NCBI GenBank assembly: GCA_020633465.1
Contig: JACKDN010000032.1
Span: forward strand, 22,099 to 86,098
Direction: 5' to 3'
DNA length: 64,000 nt
Origin: Myxococcales bacterium
Lineage (GTDB): Bacteria > Myxococcota_A > Bradymonadia > UBA7976 > UBA1532
In this document: positions 18,339 to 26,762 of the stretch, piece after piece
How the letters are laid out: each line of letters begins with the position of its first letter
Position numbering within the stretch: the first letter of the stretch is position 1
Notes under the pieces: model-generated
Seen by the model: only the letters and a program-made list of their open reading frames with translations
What the model was told of the DNA's origin: nothing
Database searches by the model: none
Program-made: the position numbers and the translations under genes

Positions 18339-20898
18339 CTGGCGCGTCGCGCTCGCGCTCGAGCCGCGCGCGCTCGGCGTCGGCCCGAGCCTTCGCGTCC
18401 GCCTCGGCCCGCGCCCGCGCCTGCGCCTCGATCTGGGCCCGCGCCTCGGCCTCGGCCCGCGCCGCGTCGCTCGCGGCGCGCGCCGCGTCCTCCTCGGCGC
18501 GCGCCCGTCGCCGGGCCCACTCGACCGCCTCGGGATCCACCTGCTCGAAGGACGCGGCGGCCGAGGCGTCCTCGGCGGCCTCGCGCAGCCGCGCGCGGGT
18601 GGCCTCGTCCTCGGGCGAGGCGTCGTCGAGCACCTGCACCAGCTGCTCGCGGTAGAGGCTGCCGAAGCTCTCCATCACCGCCTGCGCGGCGGCCTCGCCG
18701 GATCGGTCGAGGGCCTCGGTGGCCTGGGTGAACATGGCCTCGTACTCGGCGTAGACGTCCATCGGATCGAAGGCGGACGTCCGGCCGTCGACGTAGCGCA
18801 GCGCGGCCAGCGCGAAGTGCTCCTCGGCCTCGGGCAGGCCGCCGCTGAGATCGAGGCGCTCGCGGGCGCGGCCGCACAGCTCGACCAGCAGGGCGCGGCC
18901 GCGGTTCATGCGCAGCAGGGCGACGGCGCTGATGGCGAAGACGGCGTCGGTGACGCGCTCGGGATCGTCGGCCAGGCGGCGCAGCTGGCGGGACAGGTGC
19001 AGCTGCGCGGCGTCCCGCACCCGGACGTCGCCGCGCAGGCCGGTCAGGCGGCTCAGCTCGGCGCCCGGATCGGGGTGGGCGGGCAGGCCGCGCATCCAGG
19101 CGACGAAGTCGGTCGAGGGCGTCGGCGCCGCGAAGGCGGCCACGGGACGCACCGGGCTGGCCTTGGGCCCCGGCGCCGGCTTCGGCGCGGGGTCGCCTGG
19201 CTGGCCTCGGCCCCGGGCGCCGGGGCTGCGCGGCCGCCGGCGCGTCACCCGCCGGCGCGGCGGCCGCGTCGCCGGTCGCGGGCCCTGCTGGCGCGTCCGC
19301 CGCCGCCGCGTCGTCGTCTGCCGCCTCCGCGGCTTCGGGCGCGGCCCCCATGGACGCGGCCGCGTCGTCGACCCCCGCCGCGTCATCGGCCCGCCGCCTG
19401 CGCGGCTTTCGGGCGCGGACGCCGCCGACCCCGCCGCCTGGTCGGCCATCGCCGCGTCGTCGGGCGCCGCCTGCGCGGCTTCGGGCGCGGCCGCGTCGTC
19501 GGCCGCCGCCACGGACGGGGATCCCGCGGCCGCGGCCGCCTCGTCGCCCGCCGCCTCGTCGTCGGCCGCCTGCTCCGCGTCGGCCGCCAGCTCGACAGCG
19601 GCCGTCGAGTCCGCCGGCTGCGCCTCGGCCGCGGGCGCCGCAGCCTCGTCCGCGCCCGCCGCCGCGTCGTCCGCCGAGGCGTCCTCCTCCTCCTCGGGAT
19701 CCGGCGCCTCCTCCACCCGCTCGACCAGGGTCGCGGGTCCGCCGTCGTCCACGGGCGGCCGCCGCTGCACCACCGTCGCGCCCGCGTCGTCGGCCCCAAC
19801 GTCGGCCGACTGCCCCGCCGCCGGCAGCGCCTCCAGCCGCTGCGCCATCGGCGCGTCGTCCGGCACCGCCTGAACGCCCACCACCGTCACGTCGCCCAGA
19901 TCGCGCAGCGTCTCGACCACACGATCGGTCAGCCGCACCGCGCGCAGCCGCGCACCCTCGGGATCGTTGGTGACGAACAGCAGCCGCCCGCCCTGCGCAT
20001 CGAAGGCCAGCCCGCGGTGGCTCGCGTCGCTCGCGCCCTGTACCACCGACCGGCAGGCCCCGCCGTCCACGTCGGCCAGCCAGATCTGGCCGTCGGCCGA
20101 CCACGCCACGCGATCACCCTCGGGCGACACCGCCACGTCCTCGATGCGCAGGTGCGACTTGCCCACCTCGGCGCACGCCCCGCCGGCCAGCGGCACGGTG
20201 CGCACGCGCTGCCGGGTGCCGCCGCGCGCGCGGCCCACGAACACCACGCGCCGGGTCGACGCGCTGTACGCCAGGCCCGCCTCGGGCACGGCCTGCGCCC
20301 CGTCGCTCAGCGCCAGCGACAGCACCGAGGGCGCCCGCCCCTCGAGGCCGAAGGCCGAGTCACCCGACTGGGTGAGATCGAGCAGGCACACCTCCCAGGC
20401 GCCGTCGGGGCGGTTGTTGGCCAGGTACACCAGCTGCTCGCCGCCGGGCAGGAAGTGGGGCCGCACGCAGCCGAGCTGCTTGCGGTTGCCGACGCCCGCG
20501 ATGACCTCCTCGCGCACGGAGTTGCCCGAGAACGCCAACGAATACACGTAGATGTCGGGCAGCGGCGCGCCGTCGTAGGCCCCCTCGAGCGCCAGGCGTC
20601 CGCCGGTGTCGTCGAAGACCGCCCCGCCGATGCGCCACTTGGGGTCGAGCGACTCGCGCAGCCACCCGACGCCCGGCTTCTCGAGGTTCACCAGCCCCAC
20701 GCGCGCCCGGTACTCGCCGCGCAGCACGTTGCGCGCGACGGCGTCGACCGCGACGCGGCGCCCCTCGGGGTGCAGCGACGGGCGCAGGGGCAGGTCGTAG
20801 TCGCTCTCGTACAACAGGCGGCGGACGCCGTCGGCCAGGCGCAGCGCGGACAGCCGCGCGCCGTCGTCGTCGACCTCCTCGACCAGGATCCAGTCCAC
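17998..20898 (-). CDS. TolB/PD40-like beta-propeller protein with acidic linker and coiled coil, frame-disturbed
   Basis: This frame gives 966 residues from the GTG at 20898, chosen because AGGGGGAG lies just upstream; a GTG at 20937 has no such site. Residues 1-370 form a WD40/PD40-type propeller (AYSASTRRVVFVGRARGG, VAVSPEGDRVAWSADGQIWL, LAFDAQGGRLLFVTNDPEG). Next comes a long Asp/Ala-rich linker, a helical domain (STDFVAWMRGLPAHPDPG onward, about residues 590-790) and a coiled coil. At about 19190-19415 this frame becomes Arg-rich nonsense, while another frame keeps the Ala/Asp linker pattern. After about 18345 the coiled coil continues in the frame of 17460-18338. The genuine product is probably one protein spanning 17460-20898 with propeller, linker, helical domain, coiled coil and C-terminal membrane helices. 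No signal peptide is visible at the N-terminus. Confidence 0.65.
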   Translation of the reverse strand: MDWILVEEVDDDGARLSALRLADGVRRLLYESDYDLPLRPSLHPEGRRVAVDAVARNVLRGEYRARVGLVNLEKPGVGWLRESLDPKWRIGGAVFDDTGGRLALEGAYDGAPLPDIYVYSLAFSGNSVREEVIAGVGNRKQLGCVRPHFLPGGEQLVYLANNRPDGAWEVCLLDLTQSGDSAFGLEGRAPSVLSLALSDGAQAVPEAGLAYSASTRRVVFVGRARGGTRQRVRTVPLAGGACAEVGKSHLRIEDVAVSPEGDRVAWSADGQIWLADVDGGACRSVVQGASDASHRGLAFDAQGGRLLFVTNDPEGARLRAVRLTDRVVETLRDLGDVTVVGVQAVPDDAPMAQRLEALPAAGQSADVGADDAGATVVQRRPPVDDGGPATLVERVEEAPDPEEEEDASADDAAAGADEAAAPAAEAQPADSTAAVELAADAEQAADDEAAGDEAAAAAGSPSVAAADDAAAPEAAQAAPDDAAMADQAAGSAASAPESRAGGGPMTRRGSTTRPRPWGPRPKPRRRQTTTRRRRTRQQGPRPATRPPRRRVTRRRPRSPGARGRGQPGDPAPKPAPGPKASPVRPVAAFAAPTPSTDFVAWMRGLPAHPDPGAELSRLTGLRGDVRVRDAAQLHLSRQLRRLADDPERVTDAVFAISAVALLRMNRGRALLVELCGRARERLDLSGGLPEAEEHFALAALRYVDGRTSAFDPMDVYAEYEAMFTQATEALDRSGEAAAQAVMESFGSLYREQLVQVLDDASPEDEATRARLREAAEDASAAASFEQVDPEAVEWARRRARAEEDAARAASDAARAEAEARAQIEAQARARAEADAKARADAERARLERERDAPGAGAGRGRRAAHRRARGQGRGRAGRGRAAHRRGRGRRGRGRRRGAAAARSGPRGRRRGAAGEPRAPAEPGPAGEPGPPVEPGPQAAQPPAEPSPCSGARPRRRAWRPPPRART

Positions 20899-20961
20899 CC
20901 CACTCCCCCTGCGGCGCGCCCGCCCGCGCCCGCTCACTGCCGAGTGTTCACCCCGCGACGC

Positions 20962-21276
20962 CTACTGCATGAAGTGCTGCCGGAAGACGTTGCGCTGCAA
21001 CCGGCAGAACGACTCGTTGTCCAGGTTCGACTTCTCGGCGTACTGCCCCTTCTTGCGCACCGCCGCGATGTACGCGTCCACGCGGTCGGGCGGCAGGCGG
21101 CCGCTCCGGAAGCCTTCGGTGATGCGGGTCCGCTGGGCATCGCTCAGCCAGTTGCGCAGGCACAGATCGCGCGACAACGTCTCGAACTCCTCCACCGCGG
21201 TCTGCCGCTTGCGCTCGGACCGATCACAGCCGGCCGAGGCGCCCAGGGACAACGCGAGGAGCAGGGACCATCGCAT
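20962..21276 (-). CDS. small lipoprotein
   Basis: This 104-residue protein begins MRWSLLLALSLGASAGC, a lipoprotein signal with Cys17. The mature part is a charged, helical domain of about 85 residues with two cysteines (DLCLRNWLSD, ESFCRLQRNVF) that may form a disulfide. I do not recognise the family. It lies between the HEAT-like gene (stop at 21325) and the propeller gene (start at 20898) on the same strand. A -10-like CATACT lies 7 nt before the ATG, so it may have its own leaderless promoter. Confidence 0.7.
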   Translation of the reverse strand: MRWSLLLALSLGASAGCDRSERKRQTAVEEFETLSRDLCLRNWLSDAQRTRITEGFRSGRLPPDRVDAYIAAVRKKGQYAEKSNLDNESFCRLQRNVFRQHFMQ

Positions 21277-21283
21277 GGCCGGC

Positions 21284-21312
21284 AGTATGCGGGCACTCGC
21301 AGCGCGGCGCCA
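21284..21312 (-). promoter_or_regulatory. possible leaderless promoter of the small lipoprotein gene
   Basis: On the minus strand TGGCGC (21307-21312), 17 nt and CATACT (21284-21289) are followed 7 nt later by the ATG at 21276 with no Shine-Dalgarno sequence. The -35 match is weak. Confidence 0.3.
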
Positions 21313-21324
21313 GAACCCTGGCGG

Positions 21325-23160
21325 TCAGCCGCCCTCGGCGCAGGCGTCGAGCAGGGCCTTGCGCTGCTCGAGCGCGGTGACGATCGCGTCCTCGCCGCCG
21401 GCGGCAATGCGCTGGGCCAGGGCCGGGCGCGCCGCCTCGCCCTGGCCCTCGACCAGGTTGAGGATGATGCTGCGCAGGGGCAGGTGCCGGTCGAAGAGCG
21501 TCAACAGCAGGTCGACGTCCGCCGGGCAGGCGTAGGCGGCCAGGTAGCGCAGGGCGGGGGCCAGCAGGCCCCGGCGCGGATCGACCAGGGCCTCGTCGAT
21601 GACCGCGCGCACCGCGTCGCCGCCCACCTTCAGCGTGGCGGCCAACAGGCCCTCGAGGTAGCCCGAGCGCGCGTCCTCGAGTCCGCGCAGCAGCTGGGGC
21701 GCCGCCGCCGCGTAGGGCTGGGCGCGCAGCACCGCCAGCGCCCCCTCGACCTGACCCGGCGCCTGCGGCCGCAGCCGGCGCGCCAGGGGCGCCAGCGCCG
21801 CCTCGCCGATGTGCTGGGCGGCCTCCTGCAGGTGCAGGCGCGCGTCGGCGTCCACCGGCGCCCGCAGGCACTTCACCAGCAGCTCGGCGGCCGTCGGATC
21901 GTGCGCGCGCGCCAGCGTGGCGACGGCCAGCACGCGATCGCCGCCGAGGCTGCCGTCGGCCACGCGGATCAGCCGCTCGCGGGCGCGAGGATCCGCCTCG
22001 ATGTGGCGCGCCAGCAGCGCCGCCGCCAGGCCGCGCAGCGCGTCCTCGCCCCCGTCGAGGGCCGCGAACAGCGGCTCGAGCGGGCCGCCCGGGGGCCCGT
22101 CGAGGGGCGCCTGCTCGACCAGCATTGCGTGGGCGGGCGTCCCCCGCAGGGCGCGCGCGGCGGCGAGGGCGTCGTCGGCGACGGCGGGGTGCGCGCGGAC
22201 GCAGCCGATCAGCGCCTGCAGGGCGACGTCGGCGTCCGCGTCGGCCGCGGCCTCGAGCAGCGCCGGCCGAGCGCCCAGCGAGGGCTGCGCCGCGAGGGCC
22301 TGCACGGCCACCTGCCGCGTGGCGGCGTCGCCGGCCCGGGCCAGCGCGGACAGGGGCCCCACCAGCGCGGGATCGACCAGCAGGTGCGCCAGGCGCGCGG
22401 CCGCGCGCTGCACCTGGGGGTGCGGATCGGCGGCCCCGCGCCGGACGTCCACCGGTCGGGCCAGCGGCAGCCAGTCGGCCAGGAAGCACAAGAGGCCCAC
22501 GCGGCGCGGCGCGTCCCAGGCGTCCCACAGCTTGTCCAGCACCTCGGGGGCGTCGGCCAAGAGGCCCGCCAGGGTGGCGAGGTGATCACCGGCCGGGCCG
22601 GGCGCGTCGCGCAGGGTGAGGAACAGGGCGGTGGCGCCGTCGCCGCGGCGCAGGTGGCGGAAGCGCGGCAGGAAGGCGGCCAGCTCGGGGTGGCGCAGGC
22701 CGCGCTGCATGACGCTGCGCGCCCCGGATTGACCCAGGCGGAACAGGATGCGGGTCAGGGCGGGGGCCAGCGGGGCGGTGGGCTGCAGGCGGGCGAGCAG
22801 ATCGGTCACCGGGGGCACGGCGGCCAGCCCGAAGTCGGACACCAGCTCTTCGATGCGCGCCACCCGCCGCGGCGGCGGCCCGTCGGGCGTGCGCAGCAGC
22901 TCGGCGAGGTGCTCGAGCAGGCTGGGCACGATGCTGGGGCCCAACGCCAGCAGCCGGTTCAGCAGGGGGCGGTCGCGCTGGGGATCGCCGGACAGGGCCC
23001 CGCACAGCGCCTCGACCCGATCCCGCTCGCCCAGCGCCTCGCCGGGCGGGGCCGCGTCGCGGCGGCGCCGGCGGCGGCGCGCGGGATCCACCGTGCGGAA
23101 GAGCGCCACCGCCACCAGCAGGGCCATGACGGCGCCCGCCAGGAAGCCGAGGAACTCCAC
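21325..23160 (-). CDS. membrane-anchored HEAT-like repeat protein
   Basis: This 611-residue protein starts with one transmembrane helix (LGFLAGAVMALLVAVALFRTV) and a basic stop-transfer stretch (DPARRRRRRR). The rest consists of helical pairs of HEAT/armadillo type (LLARHIEADPRARERLIRVA, VLAVATLARAHDPTAAELLV, LALVQR-like turns). This layout suggests a cytoplasmic or periplasmic scaffold held at the membrane. The start is GTG, directly abutting the TAG of the preceding lipoprotein gene with no gap, so the two are co-translated. Phycobilin-lyase-type HEAT enzymes are a less likely alternative because no such pathway is nearby. Confidence 0.75.
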   Translation of the reverse strand: MEFLGFLAGAVMALLVAVALFRTVDPARRRRRRRDAAPPGEALGERDRVEALCGALSGDPQRDRPLLNRLLALGPSIVPSLLEHLAELLRTPDGPPPRRVARIEELVSDFGLAAVPPVTDLLARLQPTAPLAPALTRILFRLGQSGARSVMQRGLRHPELAAFLPRFRHLRRGDGATALFLTLRDAPGPAGDHLATLAGLLADAPEVLDKLWDAWDAPRRVGLLCFLADWLPLARPVDVRRGAADPHPQVQRAAARLAHLLVDPALVGPLSALARAGDAATRQVAVQALAAQPSLGARPALLEAAADADADVALQALIGCVRAHPAVADDALAAARALRGTPAHAMLVEQAPLDGPPGGPLEPLFAALDGGEDALRGLAAALLARHIEADPRARERLIRVADGSLGGDRVLAVATLARAHDPTAAELLVKCLRAPVDADARLHLQEAAQHIGEAALAPLARRLRPQAPGQVEGALAVLRAQPYAAAAPQLLRGLEDARSGYLEGLLAATLKVGGDAVRAVIDEALVDPRRGLLAPALRYLAAYACPADVDLLLTLFDRHLPLRSIILNLVEGQGEAARPALAQRIAAGGEDAIVTALEQRKALLDACAEGG

Positions 23161-24405
23161 CTACCTCGGCTCGAGGGCGGCCTGCACGTACGCGCCCATC
23201 GTGATGGGGCTGCCGTCGTCCGACCAGCCCGGCAGGGGCGTGTCGTCCTCCAGCAGGCCGCGCAGCAGCAGCGGCGCCGCGTCGGGATACAGGCGCAGGA
23301 TGCACTCCATGGCGTACGCCCGCGCGGCCCAGTTCGAGTGCCCGACCACCTGCTCGAGCACCGGCCGCGCGGTGACGGCGTTGCGGGCGATGGACTCGTC
23401 GCAGAAGGCGTCGACCTCGGCCTTGAACGCGCCCGGCCGGCTGGGCCAGCTCATGTCGGCGGGCAGCGCGCGCAGGCCCTCGCCCAGCCGCTCGACCCCG
23501 CCGAGCGCCCAGATCATGTCCAGCGCGTTGAAGCGCGCGGCGTAGCCGGTGTCGGGCTCGTCGGTGCGCAGCAGGTTGAACAGCCCAGGCAGGGCGCGCT
23601 TGCCGAGGTGGCTGAGCGCGGCCTCCTGCGCGACGTCGCGCGTCACGCGGGGCACGCGCGGATCGCGCGCAGCGTCCAGCAGGTAGCGCAGCAGCGTCGC
23701 GTTGCGGTTGCGCACCATGGCCTCGGCCAGCGGCGCCTCGATCTGCGGATATCGGCGGCGCGCGAAGTCGAGCAGCATGCGGCCCTGCTGCCGGTGCGCG
23801 GCGGCATCCTTCAGCTTCGACAAGAGCCCGTCCACCCGCAGCAGGCGCTCGAGCTGCGAGGCCTGCCGCATGTCGTCCAGCAGGCGCGGCACCACCACGT
23901 CGCGGCGTACGGTGGCGGCCGCCAGCAGGATGTCGTCGCAGCGTCGGGCGGGCTCGATGGGCTGGGCGCTGTCGAACTGGCTCAGGCACCAGTCGGTGAC
24001 GGTCTGCACGAAGTGCACGTCGCGGGGCTGGCCCTCGACGGTGCCGCGCAGATCGTCGGCGAACTGCAGCAGGTAGAAGGACAGGGTGGCCGCCCGCGCC
24101 TGCGCGTCGGCGGGCGCGTCGCTGCGCAGGCCGGCGGCCGCCACCGCGACGACGTAGGGCAGCAGGCGTTCGCGATCCGCGTCGCCGGCGTCCTTCAGCA
24201 CCCCGACGATGTGCTCGATCTGATCCATGCGCAGCAGCACGAAGGCCGCGCGCTGCCGCAGCTCGAGGGGGCGGGCCGGATCGGCCAGGTAGCCGGCCAG
24301 GCGCTGCTCGCCCTGCGCGACGTTCTCCCAGCGGCCGATGTCCTCGGCGTCGAAGGCGCACCCGGGCGCGCAGGCCCCCAACAGCAGCGCCAACGCGGCG
24401 CGCAT
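23161..24405 (-). CDS. HEAT-like repeat lipoprotein
   Basis: This 414-residue protein starting MRAALALLLGACAPGCAFD has a lipoprotein signal with candidate lipobox Cys at residues 12 and 16. The mature protein is all-helical, with repeats typical of HEAT-like solenoids (LELRQRAAFVLLRMDQIEHI, VARFNALDMIW-type, NWAARAYAMECILRLYPDAA). The frame stays open upstream to a GTG at 24483, but that start would place 26 charged residues before the signal, so I prefer 24405. Its TAG abuts the GTG of the membrane HEAT protein. Together they look like a two-part envelope scaffold. No catalytic motif is visible. Confidence 0.72.
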   Translation of the reverse strand: MRAALALLLGACAPGCAFDAEDIGRWENVAQGEQRLAGYLADPARPLELRQRAAFVLLRMDQIEHIVGVLKDAGDADRERLLPYVVAVAAAGLRSDAPADAQARAATLSFYLLQFADDLRGTVEGQPRDVHFVQTVTDWCLSQFDSAQPIEPARRCDDILLAAATVRRDVVVPRLLDDMRQASQLERLLRVDGLLSKLKDAAAHRQQGRMLLDFARRRYPQIEAPLAEAMVRNRNATLLRYLLDAARDPRVPRVTRDVAQEAALSHLGKRALPGLFNLLRTDEPDTGYAARFNALDMIWALGGVERLGEGLRALPADMSWPSRPGAFKAEVDAFCDESIARNAVTARPVLEQVVGHSNWAARAYAMECILRLYPDAAPLLLRGLLEDDTPLPGWSDDGSPITMGAYVQAALEPR

Positions 24406-24501
24406 CAGGTGGGGCGAGCGGGCCGGCCGACGAGGCGAGCGATGCTGTGGGGAGGCTGCCAAGCCAAACACCCTGAAATTCACGGGATTTTCGACCGTGC
24501 G

Positions 24502-24531
24502 ACGCTAACACCGCGCCCCACGGGTCGTCAA
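24502..24531 (-). promoter_or_regulatory. sigma-70-like promoter of the HEAT-like operon
   Basis: On the minus strand TTGACG (24526-24531), an 18-nt spacer and TAGCGT (24502-24507) form a good promoter. Transcription would start near 24495, giving a leader of about 90 nt to the ATG at 24405, or about 12 nt to the GTG at 24483. Confidence 0.5.
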
Positions 24532-24562
24532 GACGGGCGACGCCGTCGTGCGTCGCGCGCCG

Positions 24563-24592
24563 TTGCGGGTCGGCCCGTGACGAGGGTAAGCT
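24563..24592 (+). promoter_or_regulatory. sigma-70-like promoter of the coiled-coil/Pro-rich gene
   Basis: TTGCGG (24563-24568), 18 nt and TAAGCT (24587-24592) precede the ATG at 24624. The leader of about 25 nt contains CTGGAGG as ribosome-binding site. Confidence 0.45.
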
Positions 24593-24623
24593 GCCTGCCC
24601 GAACGCTGGAGGCAGACACCCGC

Positions 24624-25385
24624 ATGAAGCCCGTCGAAGAGCTGGACGCCCTGCACGCGCGCCTCGAGGAGGTCCGGCGGGAGTTCGAGCGCTACTTCCT
24701 GGGCCTCGAGCGGCGCCTGCCCGCGAAGCAGCGCGACGAAATCGGCCGCGACATCCGCCGCTTCCGCGCGCCCCGCAAGGACACCGTCGCCCGCTTCAAG
24801 CACGCCAACCTGATGCAGCGGCTGATGACGGTCGAGCGGTACTGGGATCGCATCCTGCGGCAGATCGAAGAGGGCACCTACGAGCGCGATCTGAAGAAGG
24901 CCGACCGCCATCAGGCCGAGCGGCAGCGCCAGGCCGAGGGCGGCGACGCCGAGACGCAGCGGGCGGCGACCGCGAAGGCGCGCGAGGTGGGCGACGAGGC
25001 GGCCGCGTTCCTGGCCTCGCTCGGCGCCGGCGGGCCGCCGTCCAAGGGCCCCCCGCCGGTCACCCTGCGCGGCACCCCGGTGGGCGAGCCGCCGCCCGCG
25101 CCGCTGCGGGGGCCCCTGGTCAGCGCGCCGGCGCGCCCTGCGCGGCGCCCCGGTGACCAGCCCGCCGCCTCCAGGCTGCGCAGCGCCCCGATGAGCGCCC
25201 GCCGCCTCCACCGCCGCGCGGCGCGCCGGTCAGCGCGCCGCCCCGCCCGCCCCTGCCGCCCGCCCGCCCGGCCGGCTGGCGCGCCGACGCCCCCCGCCCC
25301 GCCCGCGCCGCCGATGCGCGGCACGCCCAAGGCGCCGCCCATCCCCATGCGGGGGCGGCCGCTGCGCACCGAGGACGAACAGTAG
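24624..25385 (+). CDS. coiled-coil protein with proline-rich LRGxPV repeats
   Basis: This 253-residue protein has a charged helical N-terminal half, about residues 1-125 (LHARLEEVRREFERYFLGLE, FKHANLMQRLMTVERYWDRI). A Pro-rich tail follows with a recurring PP..LRGxPV motif (VTLRGTPVGEPPPAPLRGPL). No signal peptide is present, so it is probably cytoplasmic. At 25130-25290 the tail turns Arg-rich, while other frames continue the motif (LRGAPVTSPPPP, then PPPPPPRGAPVSAPPRP). The annotated frame resumes at APPAPPMRGTPKAPPIPMRG. The printed sequence therefore probably holds several indels here. I do not recognise the family. FHA or kinase-pathway adaptors in this phylum have similar layouts, but that is a guess. 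Confidence 0.7.
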   Translation: MKPVEELDALHARLEEVRREFERYFLGLERRLPAKQRDEIGRDIRRFRAPRKDTVARFKHANLMQRLMTVERYWDRILRQIEEGTYERDLKKADRHQAERQRQAEGGDAETQRAATAKAREVGDEAAAFLASLGAGGPPSKGPPPVTLRGTPVGEPPPAPLRGPLVSAPARPARRPGDQPAASRLRSAPMSARRLHRRAARRSARRPARPCRPPARPAGAPTPPAPPAPPMRGTPKAPPIPMRGRPLRTEDEQ

Positions 25386-25430
25386 GGGACGCGGGCAGCC
25401 GGTCGGCGCGACGGCGCCGACGACGCTCGT

Positions 25431-26762
25431 TCAGATCAGGCCGACGAGGGGGCCGCCGCTGGCATAGTCGACGTTGCCGAAGGTGGCGTCGGGCACGCCG
25501 AGCAGGTTCAGGATGCCCACCAGCAGGTCGTTGTGCGGCTTGCCGTCGTAGCGCAGGTAGCGCCCGCCCTTCAGGCGGCCGCCAGCGCCGCCGGCCAGCA
25601 CGAAGGGGATGTCGGTCAGATCGTGATTGTTGCCCCGGCTGATCTCCATGCCCCACACCACCAGCGTGTTGTCGAGCAGCGAGCCGTCGCCCTCGGGCAC
25701 GGCCGCCAGCCGGTCGAGCAGGTAAGCGAACTGCTCCGAGTACCAGGTGAGCATCTGCTCCCACTCGTCCTGGCGCTCGGGGTGGCTGTCGCCGGCGTGC
25801 GACAGGGCGTGGCCCTCGTTGTCGCGCAGGCCCATGAAGGTGAAGCGCAGGGCGTTGACCGCGGTGCTGCACTGCACGCTGGCGATGCGCGTGACGTCGC
25901 AGGCCAGCGCGTTGACGGCCAGGTCGATCTGGGCGCGCACCAGCAGGCCGTAGTCGGCCTCGCTCAGCACGTCCATGGTGCCCGAGGGCGTCGCCGGGTT
26001 GCACAGCTCCGGGCGGTCGACCACGGTGCCCAGCCGGCGCTCGAGGCTGCGCAGCACCTCGGCGTGCTGCTCGAGCTTGGCGGCGTCCTCGGCCGTCACC
26101 TTCTTCTTCAGCGCCGTGAAGTCGGCCTGCACCGCGTCCAGCACCGAGCGGCGGCGCATCAGCAGGCGGGCCGTGGCGTCCGCGTCGCCGGCCATCGGAT
26201 CGCCGAACATGCGGTCGAAGGCCTCGACCGGATCGTTCAGCGGCGCCACCGGCTGCTCGCGGCCGCGGTAGATCATGCGGCCGCGCGGCACGGCCTCCTT
26301 CACCCGCACGCCCAGCTCGAGCGTCGACAGCGGCGTGCCCGGCTGCAGCACGCGCGCGGCGTACTGATCGATCGAGGGCCCGCCGGCCCAGCCGGCGCGG
26401 CGCCCGTCACCGCCGACGAAGTCGCCCTCGGTGATGACCTCGCCGGTCCACAGCCCGGCCATGCCGCGCTGGTGGGGGCCGCCGGGGCCGTCGAGGGCCA
26501 CCTTGTTGTCGACGCCGTCCAGCACCACCAGGCGCTGCTTGTGGTTCATCACCGGCGTCAGCAGTCGGCCCGGCGTCCAGTTGTCCTCGGTGGCGCCCTC
26601 GCCCGGGCTCCACAGCTCCTTCTTCGTGCCGTTGGGCGTGAAGAACAGCAGCAGCCGGGTCGGCGGCGTCTCGGCGGCGCGCGCGCCGCGGGGCAGCTGA
26701 AGCAGGGGCAGGGCCAGGGCGGCCCCGCCGGCCCGGCGCAGGAAGGTGCGGCGATCGATCAC
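25431..26762 (-). CDS. DUF1552 domain-containing secreted protein (Tat substrate)
   Basis: This 443-residue protein carries a twin-arginine signal (IDRRTFLRRAGGAALALPLL), so it is probably exported folded. The DUF1552 family is recognised from RLLLFFTPNGTKKELWSPG near residue 38, ALACDVTRIASVQCS and LLDNTLVVWGMEISRGNNHD near residue 345. Distantly, these proteins resemble the alkaline phosphatase/sulfatase fold (DUF1501-like). The family is nearly always paired with a DUF1592 cytochrome-like protein in Planctomycetes and Myxococcota. Here the pair overlaps by ATGA (26759-26762). The substrate is unknown; degradation of a complex polymer or an extracellular redox step is usually proposed. Confidence 0.92.
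   Translation of the reverse strand: MIDRRTFLRRAGGAALALPLLQLPRGARAAETPPTRLLLFFTPNGTKKELWSPGEGATEDNWTPGRLLTPVMNHKQRLVVLDGVDNKVALDGPGGPHQRGMAGLWTGEVITEGDFVGGDGRRAGWAGGPSIDQYAARVLQPGTPLSTLELGVRVKEAVPRGRMIYRGREQPVAPLNDPVEAFDRMFGDPMAGDADATARLLMRRRSVLDAVQADFTALKKKVTAEDAAKLEQHAEVLRSLERRLGTVVDRPELCNPATPSGTMDVLSEADYGLLVRAQIDLAVNALACDVTRIASVQCSTAVNALRFTFMGLRDNEGHALSHAGDSHPERQDEWEQMLTWYSEQFAYLLDRLAAVPEGDGSLLDNTLVVWGMEISRGNNHDLTDIPFVLAGGAGGRLKGGRYLRYDGKPHNDLLVGILNLLGVPDATFGNVDYASGGPLVGLI

Noticed and set aside
17815..24627. A very long plus-strand open frame opposite the propeller and HEAT-like genes
   Set aside because: It is a mirror of GC-rich codon structure. It has Arg/Ala/Gly-rich low-complexity content, no domain, and runs opposite well-supported genes.
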